A program made the position numbers and the translations under genes. 64,000 nt of DNA from Ectobius pallidus (lineage: Eukaryota > Arthropoda > Insecta > Blattodea > Ectobiidae), in NCBI GenBank assembly GCA_964059195.1, contig CAXKWD010000006.1, positions 6,068,530-6,132,529 on the forward strand, in the 5' to 3' direction. Below, one piece after another: positions 22,662 through 34,500 of this stretch; the first letter of the stretch is position 1; the number at the start of each line of letters is the position of its first letter. The notes under the pieces are model-generated. The model searched no databases. It was not told the DNA's origin and saw only the letters and a program-made list of their open reading frames with translations.

Positions 22662-23706
22662 CCCTAGTAGCACAGATCGTTGGGCCAATGTTGGGGAATG
22701 ATCGCCATGTTTCGTTGGTCAACGGTTATGAATGTCCGTCGGGGTTCGGTTGCCAAGAAGCGTTTTATCCAACCAACTGCCAACTGTAGCCAACCAATAT
22801 ACAACAAAATCCCAACAGTTGAGAGACATCTATTAGGTAATGGTGGAACTACTACGCAGCGCAGCGCAGAGACATCTGGCGGAAATACTAGAAGCACACA
22901 AAATTTAATTTTTTATTTTCCCTTTCACCCTTTTTCTCCTCTTTTCCCTATTAACTACCTTCTCTCCTTCACCCTACCTACCTATTCCTATCGTATAAAA
23001 TTCGCACCTATGGGGATTCGATCTCGGAACCGCTAGCGTTATAGTCTATCGCTTTAACCACTACGCTATTAGAGCTCGTTGAAATAAAAATCGAGAATTC
23101 TTCTAGCCTATTTACTACAGAGATGTGTAATACATGATAAATAGTAAGAAGGATATACATCTCGTATTTTGAATATTTGATGTGAATATATGATAACGTT
23201 ATTTTCAGAGAACAAATAAAGAGCCCTAATATTAATAGAAGTAAAACACCAACATATCAAGATGGCGAATAACTGTTGTATCTTCATGTCTTCATGATGA
23301 CCCGAACTACGCCGGAAATTGCCGAAGACAGGCAGGAAGAGGTGGAGATTTAGCATGTAACGCGCACAAAGAGCTCGAATAATTAATGAATTAAAACTGT
23401 TTTATTTTATAGGAAATGAAAATTTAACGCTTATAATGTTATTTCAACACTTTTTAATTTTAACATAAATGCGATCACATTACAACGAGATTTATTGTTG
23501 GGCCAGCAATCATAACCCCAACGGTAGGAACGGTAGGAAGAGCCCTCGTTGGGCCAACGTCATAGCCCCAACGGTTGGACTTAGCGCATGACGCAACGGA
23601 AACGTAACGTGGGCTAACCGAGGAAATTACAACGAACGTTTTCCCAACATATCCCAACCATGCCAACGAAATCCCTCCGTTAGGCCAACGAAGTGTGCTA
23701 CTAGGG
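22662..23706. mobile_element. TIR element with CCCTAGTAGCACA ends
   Basis: Left end CCCTAGTAGCACAGATCGTT and right end GTGTGCTACTAGGG are inverted copies. Subterminal GTTGGGCCAACG-type palindromic words recur near both ends (22680-22700, 23495-23560, 23670-23690). It is about 1045 bp without a gene. A SINE (family B) occupies 22835-23082. The terminus resembles the CCCACGTAGCAC end of the surrounding element. Confidence 0.65.
22835..23082 (-). repeat. tRNA-derived SINE (family B), copy 2
   Basis: Plus-strand order: GGTAATGGTGGAACTACTAC, pyrimidine-rich tract, CACCCTACCTACCTATTCC, B-box inverse GGGGATTCGATCTCGGAACC and TTTAACCACTACGCTATTAG. This matches copies at 11725 and 61429. Confidence 0.7.
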
Positions 23707-24294
23707 CATGTATAAAAACTGTTGTAATTTAATCCTGCTTTATATTCAAAATATATCATAATTAAAGTTACTGTTACATAAGTAGGATTAAATATAAAAC
23801 AAAATCGATTTGATTGTTTATTTGCTATTATCAAAATTACGTACTAACTATACGGAAATTTTACGTCTAGAATTGGACATTGTAAACACCGGTTTATTGT
23901 GTTTTACTCTAGTAAATCGATTTGGTTAAATTATGGGAACGCAATACAATTTACTCACGCTAATCAGAAATTAATTTTAAAAATGGTTTAAAATGATTAC
24001 ATCCGTACATTCAGTAGGACTATTTTCTGACTGGCGGCCATGAAAATCTGCTGTTTCATGTATCTGTACATATAAGTGGAGCTTGTGTGTAAGTTCCTCT
24101 TTTATAGTGTTTTATTAACAAGAAATTGTGTGTGGAGAGAATTGCACTGTTCTGTTGCAAGTACTCCCTATGTATATAACATAGAAACGAAGAATAAATG
24201 TAGGCCTACATGTGTGTGTATTTAAAGCTGACGAAATATTATGCAACGTGCAGTGATGTGTAATACCCTAGAATACATTTCCTAATTTAGGCCT

Positions 24295-24375
24295 ACCTGA
24301 ATGTTTGTGAAGACCTGGTCCTTCATGTAGAATATTAAATGAGGCAGAAGAAAAAAATTTACACAGAAAACAGTA
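24295..24375 (+). repeat. Partial duplicate of part of the THAP gene
   Basis: TGTTTGTGAAGACCTGGTCC with the following bases repeats the segment at about 24830-24880. Both translate to a RPGPSCR core followed by an acidic E-E stretch. It is a broken inexact copy upstream of the gene remnant. Confidence 0.5.
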
Positions 24376-24544
24376 GTGTGATAAGTCACTGTGCAAGATT
24401 TGTTTCGCATACATAAATAGGCCTATCATAACCTCAACGACTTGCAAACTGATTTATAATACAGATGCTGTGGTAATTAGTTCTGATCATAATAATTTAT
24501 GATAACGCTGCTAAAGTATTTCTTAATTGTTTCAGGAATTCACA

Positions 24545-25210
24545 ATGCCTAGGTGATGTAGTGTTGCTGGCTGTAAAAGTAACTACAAGTCACAACATGA
24601 AAGTGTTAGTACATTTTCTTTACCAAAAGACGAAGAACTTAAGAAGAAGTGGCTTAGAAACATTCCTACAGACTTTACAGGGGTAAGCAAGCCTGTTATT
24701 TGTGTGAAGCATTTTCCTGAAGAGAGTGTGATAAGAACAGAGACATTTGTAGTTAAGGTGAAATAAAAACATTTCCTAGAACTTACCTTAAACTGAAACT
24801 TGGTGCAGTACCATCAATATTTCCTAATCCGCCTGAGTACTTGTCAAGACCAGGTCCATCATGCAGAAGAAGAAAATTTAAACCAAGCAGTTTCAGAAAG
24901 CTTAAAAGAACTTAAAAGTTATGCTGAACGACAAGCTCTGCATTGTTTGGAAGATGTGATGCAGTACTTCCTAAGTGTAAAAGAAGGACTTAAAGGGCAG
25001 TGGATTAGCATAATGGCAGTAGAAAGGCTAGAGCTGTGCTTAATGGATGTTAATGATGATGTTCCGAAGATTCTTGGTTCAGTGTGTGTTATGAGCGATC
25101 TCAGTGTTTTGCTTACAATAAATAATTGCAAAATACCTCAGCAAGAAGTCCCAAATAACTGCAAGATAATAAGCACAAAAAGTGTTCTTGATGACATTTT
25201 TAGTTATTGA
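24545..25210 (+). pseudogene. THAP-domain protein remnant (P-like transposase N-terminus)
   Basis: From the ATG at 24545 the reading gives MPR, a TGA stop, then CSVAGCKSNYKS, FSLPKDEELKKKWL, VICVKHFPEESVI and, after a frame change near 24750, KLKLGAVPSIFPNPPEYL. This is the THAP zinc-binding pattern C-x4-C ... C-x2-H with the closing AVPSIF box. The rest (24870-25210) is an open frame of unknown type ending SVLDDIFSY. THAP domains bind the termini of P-type elements. The TGA at 24554 and the frameshift make it a dead copy. No transposase catalytic part is left. Confidence 0.7.
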
Positions 25211-25567
25211 TATCTCATGTATTGATAGTATACGTAAAATGTTTGTGAGCAGTGTACATTTATGAACCAAAGGCCCTATATAGGCTACATAAATTATATA
25301 TAAAATATACATTTGATAGATCATCTTTACATATTTTTTACGTATAGATATTGTACATCAATAGTATGTATGCGATTGTACGTATAATTGATATATATAT
25401 TAAATGTCTGCATTGACATGAATAGACGTAAAATATACATAAAAAAGTGGGACATTTGAGCGTATATTATACGTAGATTTTATTTAACCAATATGTGTGA
25501 TGTACATTACCTAGATCTAGGGATAACGTAAATTTTACATATATTTTACGTATGTGTGCTGAGTGGG

Positions 25568-28130
25568 CTATATATACCCAAGTTGTTGTTAGTATGTATC
25601 GCTCCCCATCGGGAAACTTTGAGAAATTTATAGCCCTTTTTGAGCTATGTCTGTTATCTCTCCAACCCTGAAAGGCGCCAATTATCATTGGCACCGACCA
25701 TAATATCAATCTAATTAGCAACTTGGATGAGGCAAAAATATTCTTAAACTTACTAAGGAGCTTCAATATTTACTGTGCAACTCTGGAACCTACACGAGGC
25801 AACTCTGTTCTTGACTCCTTTCTGACAACTCTTGATAGATGGACCTATAATACAAGAGTTAGCTTAGATCAAATTTCTGATCACAAACACATTTTCTTGA
25901 ATGTTCTTGATCCAGCTCTTCCAAGTATCGTTATCAATAGTCGAGTTGTGGAACCAACTAAAATAATAGTTTACAGGGTAATTAATGATACCAGTGTCGA
26001 TATATTCAACAATCTAATAAGTTACAAAAATGCTGAGATTCTCAAAGTCATTGCCAAACCCTCAGCAGAAGAGGCTTTTGCAGGCTTCTATGTAATCTTC
26101 AAAGACACGTTTGACCTATGTTTTCCCATAAGAACAAGGGTAGGTTCTAGTAATCATAGAGTCACCAGAAAAACACAGTGTAAACCATCAAACTGGTACT
26201 TGCCCGGATGAAGCAATTCATCTTGTGTCTATGCAATATTGTAACAAGTAGGCCTGAATTGAAGACTTACTTAACTAATCTCAGGAGAGATTACCGCACC
26301 AAGTTACGAGATGCGAAGAAGGTAGCAAACGCACCATTAATTGTGGAATCTAGTAATCCGTGTTGAGCTGTTTGGGCTTTAATCAAGTCGACTAAGCCCA
26401 GTGTGAACAAAAAGTCCAGCTCCTTTGCAAATGCTGATGAGTTCAATACGTAGGTACTTTATTAGTTCAGTTAACAACATAGTAGAAAAAATCCCTAATG
26501 CAGCTACAAATTCAACACCAGACTGTCTGCATGACGTGCCCAATACACGATCTATCTTTTGCTGGAAACCCATTAACGTTTGGGAAATCGTCAGAATCGT
26601 CGATGATTTTAAGACATCCAAGACGAAAGACATCTACGATATATCAACTGTGTTTCTGAAGCAATGCACAAGTGTGATAGCCTCTTACATTACTACTCTT
26701 ATTAACTCCTGTCTAGCCCAAGGTGTGTTTCCTAAGGCACTAAAGGTTGTTCGTATGGTACCTATTTATAAGAAGAGCTCGACAAGTGAGGTATCTAGCT
26801 ATAGGCCCATTTCAATCATTTCTACCATTGCTAAGGTCTTTGAAACTGTCATGATGAACCAACTATATGCCTACTTTGAAGCTCACGAACTACTTGTGCC
26901 TAACCAATTTGGCTTCAGGAAAAACATGTCTACGACCAATGCTGTCGAAACGTTGGTTGAACATATACTGAGAGCATTTGAAGTCAAACAATCAACCTCT
27001 GTACTGCTTTGTGATTTGTCTCGTGCTTTTGATTGTGTTCAACATCAGATTCTTCTCGCTAAACTTAGTAAATATGGTCTAGGACCCAGTGCACTTGCAA
27101 TTATGGAGTCCTACCTATCTGACAGATGGCAAATAGTAGCCTGGAATGGAACCAACTCAACGAAACTGAAGGTTATTCATGGAGAGTGTCCTGGGACCCC
27201 TTCTATTTATCATTACTATAAATGATTTGTTCTATAATGTGTATGGCAAAGTTATCTTATTTGCTGATGACTCCACACTTTTTGCGTCAAACGAAGATAT
27301 TATGTTTGCTGAGACATGTGTATATGAACTATTTGACGCAGCCTCAGATTGGTTTAAGAGAAATAAGATTTCTCTTAAGGATGGTAAAACGCAGGCCTTG
27401 ACATTTAGTCTCAAGAATATAGGAGCAATACGAATAGTGTAGTTAAGCTTTTGGGGTTTACTTTAGATCCCAAACTGACATGGGACAAGCACATCGATAC
27501 TATCTGCATCAAGTTAAGCAAAGTGCTGTACCTTCTAAGAAGATTAAAGTATGAACTCCCTGGTCAATTTGTGAGGATGGCGTATTTTGCCTTCTTCCAT
27601 GCGCACCTCATGTATGGTATTAGATTGTGGGGTCACTCACCCGGTATAAATAGGATCCTGCTTCTGCCTTCTAGTAGGTGCTGGCTATTCGTACCATTGT
27701 AAGCAGCTGTTCATAGATCAGGGCATTCTTACTGTTATAAATATGTACTACTATCAAGAACAAATATCCATGCCTTTTGACAACTGACCAGGTGCATGAT
27801 CATAACACATGAAGCAGTCATAGTATCTTCATCTCGAAATGTAGATAGCTCAAAACCAAAAAATGCTTTCCAGCTATGGGTATAAAATTCTACAACCACC
27901 TGTCGGCCTGTGTTAGAACCATGCCCATATCGAGATTTAGAACTTTTATAAAGAGCAGGTTAACTGCCAATCCATTCTATTCAATTAGTGAGTACTTTGA
28001 GTGTAACTTTGTGATTGATTGATATATCATATTTACTCTCTAATCTCACTTAATTGTAATCTTTAATCCTCAAGACTAAGTCTATTGATACAGCTGAATA
28101 AATTTATTATTATTATTACTATTATTATTT
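25568..28130 (+). mobile_element. 5'-truncated LINE (Jockey/CR1-like)
   Basis: Plus-strand order: partial endonuclease (25581-26210), reverse transcriptase (about 26270-27710), damaged C-terminal tail to about 28000 and an ATT microsatellite near 28108-28130 as the 3' end. Multiple stops and frameshifts. It starts directly after the right end of the THAP element. Confidence 0.75.
25581..27710 (+). pseudogene. LINE endonuclease and reverse transcriptase remains
   Basis: Endonuclease blocks: MYRSPSGNFEKFI, IIIGTDHNINLIS, NSVLDSFLTTL and QISDHKHIFL. Reverse transcriptase blocks: VRMVPIYKKSSTSEVSSYRP, QFGFRKNMSTTNAVE, LLCDLSRAFDCVQHQIL, SVLGPLLFIITINDLF, ILFADDSTLFA (catalytic ADD present) and GFTLDPKLTWDKHID. 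Frame changes at about 27180 and 27445 and stops before 26220 show decay. Family features fit Jockey/CR1-like LINEs. Confidence 0.75.
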
Positions 28131-28770
28131 ATATTCAAGGGATAATCAAAATTGACATAAAAGAATAACAAAAAAGCAATGGAGCAATGTTCAATTCTAA
28201 AACTTAATTTTATGAGCATTTCTTTCCAGAAATGTCCTAATACTATCATCATATGAGTTCTATGAAGCAAAGTGATGTTCAATATTAATAAAACTGAAGT
28301 TTATAAGGTGTTCTTGGGTAAGTGACAGGTTATGTTAGGTTACAATTACATTAGTTTAGCAACAGTATGGCATGTGTCATATTGAATCTCTTAATTCCTG
28401 CGATAGGAAATTTTACTGCTGCCACAATGATAATCCTCTTTTGTTTTCCGTGGCACGGAAAGGCACGGATGCTAGTGGCTGAGAACGCTACCTTACCCTA
28501 TTCAAATATTTAATTAATGTGTTCTGAAAATGCAAATGTGAATGATGAATAGCCCATATAGTGAAATTAATTTATCTTTTCAGGTAGTCCTCATTCTAGC
28601 ACGGCCTCCGTTTCTGTCTAAGGTAAGTCGATGTCACTTATATCAGAAGGCTATGCGGTTGTCATGGCGATGGGGTAACAATGTCACATTATGCAATATT
28701 TAATTTTTGAAACAACCATCTATGAATAATAAAATGTCAATATATGTTTTTCTGGATAAAATTGCTTAGG
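28131..28770. other. Intergenic DNA
   Basis: AT-rich, no gene recognised. A weak GTTATGTTAGGTT word at 28330 is not a telomeric array. Confidence 0.4.
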
Positions 28771-29240
28771 AGGCATATTTTCACTCGGTAATGAGATACG
28801 GAATCATATTCTGGGGCAACTCTTCCCATAGGGAGAACATATTTAGATTACAAAAATGGGCAATAAGAATAATATGTGGAAAGAAAAAAAGGGAATCTTG
28901 TAAACCGCTATTTGAAAAATTAAAAGTCCTCACTCTTACAGGGGAGTATATATACTCTGTTATGTGTTATGTAGTGAAAAATATTGATAAATTTCAAACT
29001 AATTTTAGTGTACATGGATGTACTACCAGAAACATGAATGATCTACACAGACCAACTAACTCATTAAAACTCTTTCAGAAGGGTGTTTATTATTCTGCAA
29101 TACAGATATATAACAAGCTTCCAAACAACATTAAATTATTATGTATTCAAAGAAAGAGCAAACCTTTCAAAACAGCTGTCAAGGAATTTTTAATAACTCA
29201 CACCTTCTACAATTTGGAGGAATATTTCCAGCTTGGATAA
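28771..29240 (+). pseudogene. LINE reverse transcriptase C-terminal fragment
   Basis: An open frame of 149 codons with YGIIFWGNSSHRENIFRLQK, RIICGKKKRESCKPLFEKL and a terminal NKLPNNIK block is the post-catalytic region of a Jockey/CR1-like LINE polyprotein. It is strongly 5'-truncated. Its YGIIFWGN block also resembles the LINE split by the LTR element (62795-62884). Confidence 0.7.
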
Positions 29241-29340
29241 ATTTGTCAGCTTGCAGTTTCTGTATATTATTGATATAACATGCATGTATTGAGCCCCGCT
29301 TAACACAGGATCTACAGGATGAGATATCTACATCTACGAG

Positions 29341-29475
29341 AGAATATTATAGGAGAAAAATTCCTCCGACACTGGGACTTGAACCCAGGACCTTTGGCTA
29401 TTCGCGCCAATGCTCTACCAACTGAGCTAAGCCGGAGTTCAATTCACAGCGCCAGATGGAACCTCTCTCCTCATG
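29341..29475 (-). repeat. tRNA-derived SINE (family A), copy 1
   Basis: The minus strand has a well-kept tRNA-like body (29363-29435): TTAGCTCAGTTGGTAGAGC (A box), stem TTGGC/GCCAA with loop GCGAATA, and GGTTCAAGTCCCAG (B box). It is preceded by GAGGTTCCATCTGGC and followed by GGAATTTTTCTCCTATAATA, both also found around the copy at 47447-47580. Position 33 is C, not U, so this is not a functional tRNA. Confidence 0.8.
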
Positions 29476-29668
29476 TAATGTCCAACAGAGACAATAATCT
29501 GTGGTTCATGAATGCTTATCTATCTACATCTACACTTTATGTACGAGTATGGTCAAGGCATCAAGCCGAACATAGTCGTCTGTTAGTAGAACTATTTGAT
29601 ACCAATGCATATTATTTATCGAGGCTTTGGATTTTTCATTGTATTAGAATAGCCGGTAAATTGTTTGA

Positions 29669-30240
29669 ATAAGTGGAAAAATTCAAATATCCAGGAGCAA
29701 TAACTACAGACACAAAAGGCAGAAGTTAACTGTAGACTCAAATCAGGAAATGATTGTTTCTATGCAGTGCAGAAACTCTTGTCTTCTCTCCAGAAATCTG
29801 AAAATAAAGATCTACAAGACTAAAATCCTGCCGATTGCATTATATGGATGTGAGACATGGCCGCTTGCAGCTCTTCTGAGAGTGTTGGAAAACAGGGTGC
29901 TTAGGAAAATATTTGGACCTAAGATAGATGAAAATGGGGACTGGAGAAAACTGCATAATGACAAGCTTCATGACCTGTACTCGTCACTGGATATAGTAAG
30001 GGCAATTAAATCATGGAGGATGAAATGGGCTGGACATGTTGCACACATCGGGGAGGAAAGACATATCTCAAAAATATTGACTGGGAGACCCAAAGGGAAA
30101 AGACCATTTGGAAGACCTAGACGTAGGTAGGAGGACAATATTAGGTTAGATTTAAGGGAAGTAGGATTTGCGAGGGATGGTTGGATAGAGTTAGCACAGA
30201 ATAGGGTTCAATGGTGGGCTCAGGTAAGCGTTACCATACT
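29669..30240 (+). pseudogene. LINE ORF2 C-terminal fragment
   Basis: Contains KTKILPIALYGCETWPLA, RVLRKIFGPK, WRMKWAGHVAHIGEE and GRPKGKRPFGRPRRR followed (after a stop) by a WxDNI-like tail. This is the very common C-terminal part of endonuclease/reverse-transcriptase LINEs in insects. Stops at the left edge and at 30128 show it is inactive. Confidence 0.75.
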
Positions 30241-30892
30241 CTATATATCCGGCGAGATTAATGAAATGTTCAATGTGTAATTAACAAATGAGTAAATTGT
30301 GACTTTCAGTGTCAGTATTAACCAAAATGAAATGCAAGACGTCCATTGAATTATGAGAACAGAGATTATATAGATTATTATACCTTTCTACCTTCACATT
30401 CTGGTTTAGAATAGGAAACTATATTCCAAGGAGTATGTATTCAGCTTTATCATTTTGATTCAAAGCTTTATTGTTCAACAGGCAAGACTAAGTTTCTACA
30501 TGCGGTGAGTAAGGTACCATGAGTACATTATAACTATAGCCCAGTCATTTGGTAGTTTTACCTGGAAAGTTTTCCAGGAGTTTTGAAAATTGGTGATTTT
30601 ATAGATTTCGACGTGCTCTTTTCGAATTTTCACTTTGCTACCTCGTATCTTTGCCGCTCGCGCCGCCATATTGAAAAAATGGCGCCCAAAAACAGTTATT
30701 TGACAATATCTTCTTTCCAACTCATTTTACGATGAAAATAGTTATGTAATAAATTAAACTAGAGAAAATTTCCTATAGTATATGTAGTAACGATTTTTTT
30801 GTAAAATGAATGATTTCAGCGTACAAGCGCCGCAAAGTCTACTCCGACACGCGTTTTTGCCAAAGCCACGGAAGATGCGGATACGCCACTAC

Positions 30893-31959
30893 CTGCATCA
30901 TTTTGCAGTAAAGCATTTAATACGCATTTTTAACTAAATAAGGTCTCCTGATTTAAAAATGTCACTATTTTTGTTGTTTCACATCTAGTTTTCGTGTTAA
31001 CTGTTATGGCGGACGCAAATTTAAGGCCTGTGTAGACTTTTTTGGGGGGCTTATAGTAGCTAAACGGTAAGTCGTATAAAAAAAACCTGTTGCAGAAGCA
31101 GTAACGGATTTTGAGATGTCTACAAGTTTGGTCTTATGACTTTTGACATATCTCCATCGGTTATCCCTTAGATTGAGTTAGATTTTTTAATTTTAAATAA
31201 ATTTTGTATATTTTTCTCACATTATGTAATATTTGACACACAAGATATGAAAGATAGAATCATACAATTTGGTAGGAATGTGGGCACATACAACAGTCAT
31301 AAGCGTGCTAAATTTGGTGTTTCTAGCTGCCCCATAAGTATAGAAAAACTTGCTGGATAGCCGTAACATCATTCACATCTACGGCAGTCTAATCTTCCAG
31401 TTATTAACATTGATGTTTATTCACTTCCAGATGAGCTAGAAACTTGAAGTTTGGCAAACTTATAGATTTTAGATGTATTAAAATACATGTTCAAAACCGT
31501 TGAGCTCAGTCAATGTAATAAAATTTATAAGATACCATTTGCTCAACTAAAATATATTTTATAGATTTTTGCTTATAACCAATGGAAAAATTCCCAAAAG
31601 TTCACATATTTATTTCCCCCTCCAAACAAACTTCGATTTTTTTGTCACTGTCCATTTGTACGGCTTCAGATGATTTGGCAAAAATAAATTTATTTGGGCT
31701 GCACTCACAAAAAATACTGGAATACATACGTCTGAAAATATTATTTGATTTTTCTCCGTAAATATTATCAAAATTATCCTAATTTTAAGTATTTTTTATC
31801 CTGTAGGCTAGTCTAAGCAATAACTTACATCTCGCATTTTGAAGTACCTGTTGCAAGAAAACATGTCGTGTTACGTAGAAACGGTCAACGGATTCATGTT
31901 CAGTGAACCAAAATTAGTTAAGATCACCTATCGCACCACTTACCGCAAAGAAAAAAGTT
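30893..31959. other. Part of the nest in copy 3, no gene
   Basis: AT-rich DNA inserted in the left arm of copy 3. No coding capacity recognised. Confidence 0.4.
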
Positions 31960-32677
31960 TCAAAATGCAGCATCAAAGCTGCATACAGTTATTAAGCAGC
32001 CCAGTCAAATGTTACAAAAAAATGCGTGAACTTACATTAAATGGGGTATTAATGATTTTTGGAGGGGAGTTTCAGACTATTACTGGGATCACAAATCCAG
32101 ATTTGCAACCCTCAGAAACCTGTGCTCGATGAATGACGGTCGAATTAAACCGGTTTTTTCGGACTTTTTTCGGTTTTTCGACAATACCTCCTAAACTATG
32201 CGTTTGTTGAAAATAATATATCTTAGCTTTTTAAAAGTAAATTAAATGTTCTAAAATATGAGATCAAAATAGTTTTTTTAAGTTATATAGTTACCGAGAT
32301 ACGGCTTTTCAAAGATTAGCCTTTTTTTTCAAAGAGTTAAAATTTTAAGTTTTCTTCGTGTTTCGAACTGAATACCGACAAAATGACACGTCCTACAGAA
32401 AAGTCAAGAAAACAAAAGTTGTAGGCAATTTAATAAGCTTTAATGAGAGCTATAGCTCGTTCTTGTGGCTCAGATAGTCTCGTCATAAATGACAAAAACC
32501 GAAAATATGAAAGTTGAATAACATCGTTTCCTCCACCAACAACTTAATTCTTTTGTAACATGTTGGCGGATAATGTCTTATAACTGTGTATAGAAACTAT
32601 TTGTGTGTATATGTGTCTATGGGAAATGGATTTTGCCAGAAAAAAATATTTAAGCAGAATATTTCATAAAAATGTAT

Positions 32678-34240
32678 TTACTTTAAACCAACAGGCATAT
32701 TTGAACCATGTGTGAGGGTCCTGGTATGGGAAGTCGAGGGTGGGGTGATGTCTTCATCTTCACTTGAAGAACTGTCATTGTGGGGTGTGGGCACATTGCA
32801 TTTCAGCTCAGTTTTGCGGCAGCTGCAGCTGCAGCCCCCAGCGCAGCCCATCTTGCACTTGCACGAGATAGGTTGCAGAAGGGTTTGAGGGGCTCGTTTA
32901 ACTTCCATTGCAATTGGAGTAAGCCCAACTCGTCCAACTTCCACCCCAATCCGTGAGTTTTTTCCACCCCAACCACTTTTGTACCTGCGAAAAAGTGGAA
33001 TGAAAATTAGTTATTCTATAATATTTCAAAGTATACACACGGTGTACAATAAAAGTGTATAAGTGAACAACGAAATTTAAGAACATAATGATAGGAAACG
33101 TATATGGACATACCTGGTGATACATACAATAAGCATGATATTTTGCAGCATCTGTGGTTGGTGACAAACGGGCGAGGTTGACTTTGGCTGACAGGTCGTT
33201 GAGGGTGGTGTCAGTCGCTCCTTCATAAACTGCGACGAGATACTTCTCCCCAGCTGCAGCTATTTTATCGTAACTCACGTCTGGGTGGAGGAAGACTTCT
33301 GCTTGCTTGAATAGTGCTGGGGTCTTGAGGAAGGTTTGACAAATTTGGTTTTCCCCTGCTTGAAAGGGGCCCGGGAGAGTAGTAAGAATTCCCGGTGGTG
33401 AACGATGTAGATGAATATTGGACGTCTGGCTCACCTCTTCTTAAAGTAGATGTATTTTTGGAACTCAAACCAACTAATAACACAAGCAGGTCCACATCTT
33501 CCACGATTACAACCTTCTCAGAAGAGTCAGCTTTGGTGATGGCAGCTCTAACAATGTCAGCGTCAGTGTCGTCTTCTGTCACCTCAACACCGTGCTGTTC
33601 AAATCCAGTTTTCAGTAGCTCTATCAGCCTATGCTTATTAGTGTCGTTCGATAAGAACTTCTCTTGTGTTATGTTGAAGGTAGTTGAAGCTGATAGGACA
33701 ATGTCACTGCAGTTGAGGGCGGAGTATCGTCTGAGATCTTCGGCACTTTTGGTACTTTGAGAGGCGTTCTCCGGATATCCATCGAAGACAGTGGATTACA
33801 TCTGTCCCAAAATGGTTTTTCACAAAATGAATGTAGCCGTCAATGATGGTCTTCACTGATGCGTTTTGATGCCACACACATTTGCGGAGCAAGTAGCCAC
33901 CATCGAGCATGATGTGAATATTGGGGTCTCGGGAGATGTTGGTAGTGAGGGATGTGAAACACGAATATAGAGCTGCCTTAGTTCCCTTCCTCACTCCAGT
34001 TTCGTTGAAAAGAGACACTGGGTAAGGGGGCAATTCATACTTGCAGCGGGCTTTCAACTCTTCGTCTGATTTTTATGGTAATGCTAACTCGCTGAAATAT
34101 TGTGAGGGGGTCAACTTCAATCTTCTTATTAGTGACTTGTATGGAATTATTGACGCTTGCCAAGGTAACGAAGGTAACAACTTTGTCTTTACGTTTGAAT
34201 CCAACTTTCCCTAATGTTTGGTTTTCTATTTTAACCACGC
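32678..34240 (-). pseudogene. XPG/FEN-like nuclease gene of copy 2, with one intron
   Basis: Minus-strand order: KVGFKRKDKVVTF; VDPLTIFQRVSI; LPPYPVSLFNETGVRKGTK; LDGGYLLRKCVW; after a frameshift an FDGYP block; DDTDADIVRAAI; VIVEDVDLLVLL; TDAAKYHAYCMYHQ; an intron (32985-33113); VQKWLGW; and a tail CKCKMGCAGGCSCSCRKTEL. These are the acidic motifs of XPG/FEN nucleases plus the Cys-rich end, as in copy 1. At least two indels (near 33790 and 34060) and damage around 33380-33440, where the GCD region is lost, show it is broken. N- and C-terminal blocks are easily aligned with copy 1. Confidence 0.75.
32985..33113 (-). other. Probable spliceosomal intron in the copy 2 nuclease gene
   Basis: Donor CAG/GTATGT and acceptor TTTTTCGCAG/GTAC on the minus strand. 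Splicing joins YHQ to VQKWLG, which matches the uninterrupted YHQVQLWLG of copy 1. Length 129 bp, phase 0. Confidence 0.7.
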
Positions 34241-34329
34241 CTTCTGTTCCCAGTTCCTTGACAATTTAACAATTGACTTCATAGCCTCCAACAATCCCAC
34301 TGCTAATAGAAACTATTTTGTCAGTAACG

Positions 34330-34500
34330 GGGAACTGATCTCGTGCAAGTGCAAAATGTGCTGCGCTGGGAGCTGCAGCTGCCGCAAAACTAGGCGGAAA
34401 TGCTCAGTTTTGTGCACTTTCTGCAAGGGAAAAGTTCTGCCGCAATGTGCCCACACCCCAGAATGACAGTTCTTCAAGTAAGGATGAAGACATTACCCCA
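34330..34500 (+). pseudogene. Inverted duplicate of the Cys-rich tail in the right arm of copy 2
   Basis: ELISCKCKMCCAGSCSCRKT followed by a second cysteine block (CSVLCTFCKGKVLPQC) on the plus strand mirrors the end of the gene on the minus strand at 32740-32870. It shows that the terminal arms extend into coding sequence. Interestingly it retains a fuller Cys block than the left arm. Confidence 0.7.

Larger units (their letters stand above)
22547..25567 (+). mobile_element. THAP-domain (P-like) DNA element, decayed
   Basis: Candidate termini: CCCACGTAGCACGATATG at the left and the inverse CCCACTCAGCACACATACG at the right, each followed by TA/CG-rich sequence with repeated TACGTATA words (22560-22655 and 25440-25560). 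The interior carries a THAP-type gene remnant at 24545-25210. P elements and relatives have THAP transposases. No 8-bp target duplication is seen, so the ends are tentative. A second TIR element with a related terminus sits inside at 22662-23706. Confidence 0.5.

Noticed and set aside
28325..28360. Second telomeric-type repeat
   Set aside because: Only one TTAGG unit in a GTTATGTTAGGTTAC word; not an array.
29363..29435. Apparent tRNA gene on the minus strand
   Set aside because: A and B boxes are good, but U33 is replaced by C, and the same flanks occur around a second copy at 47447-47580, so it is a SINE head.
31839..32132. Open frame of 97 codons
   Set aside because: It crosses the left end of XPG copy 2 at 31997 and has no recognisable domain.
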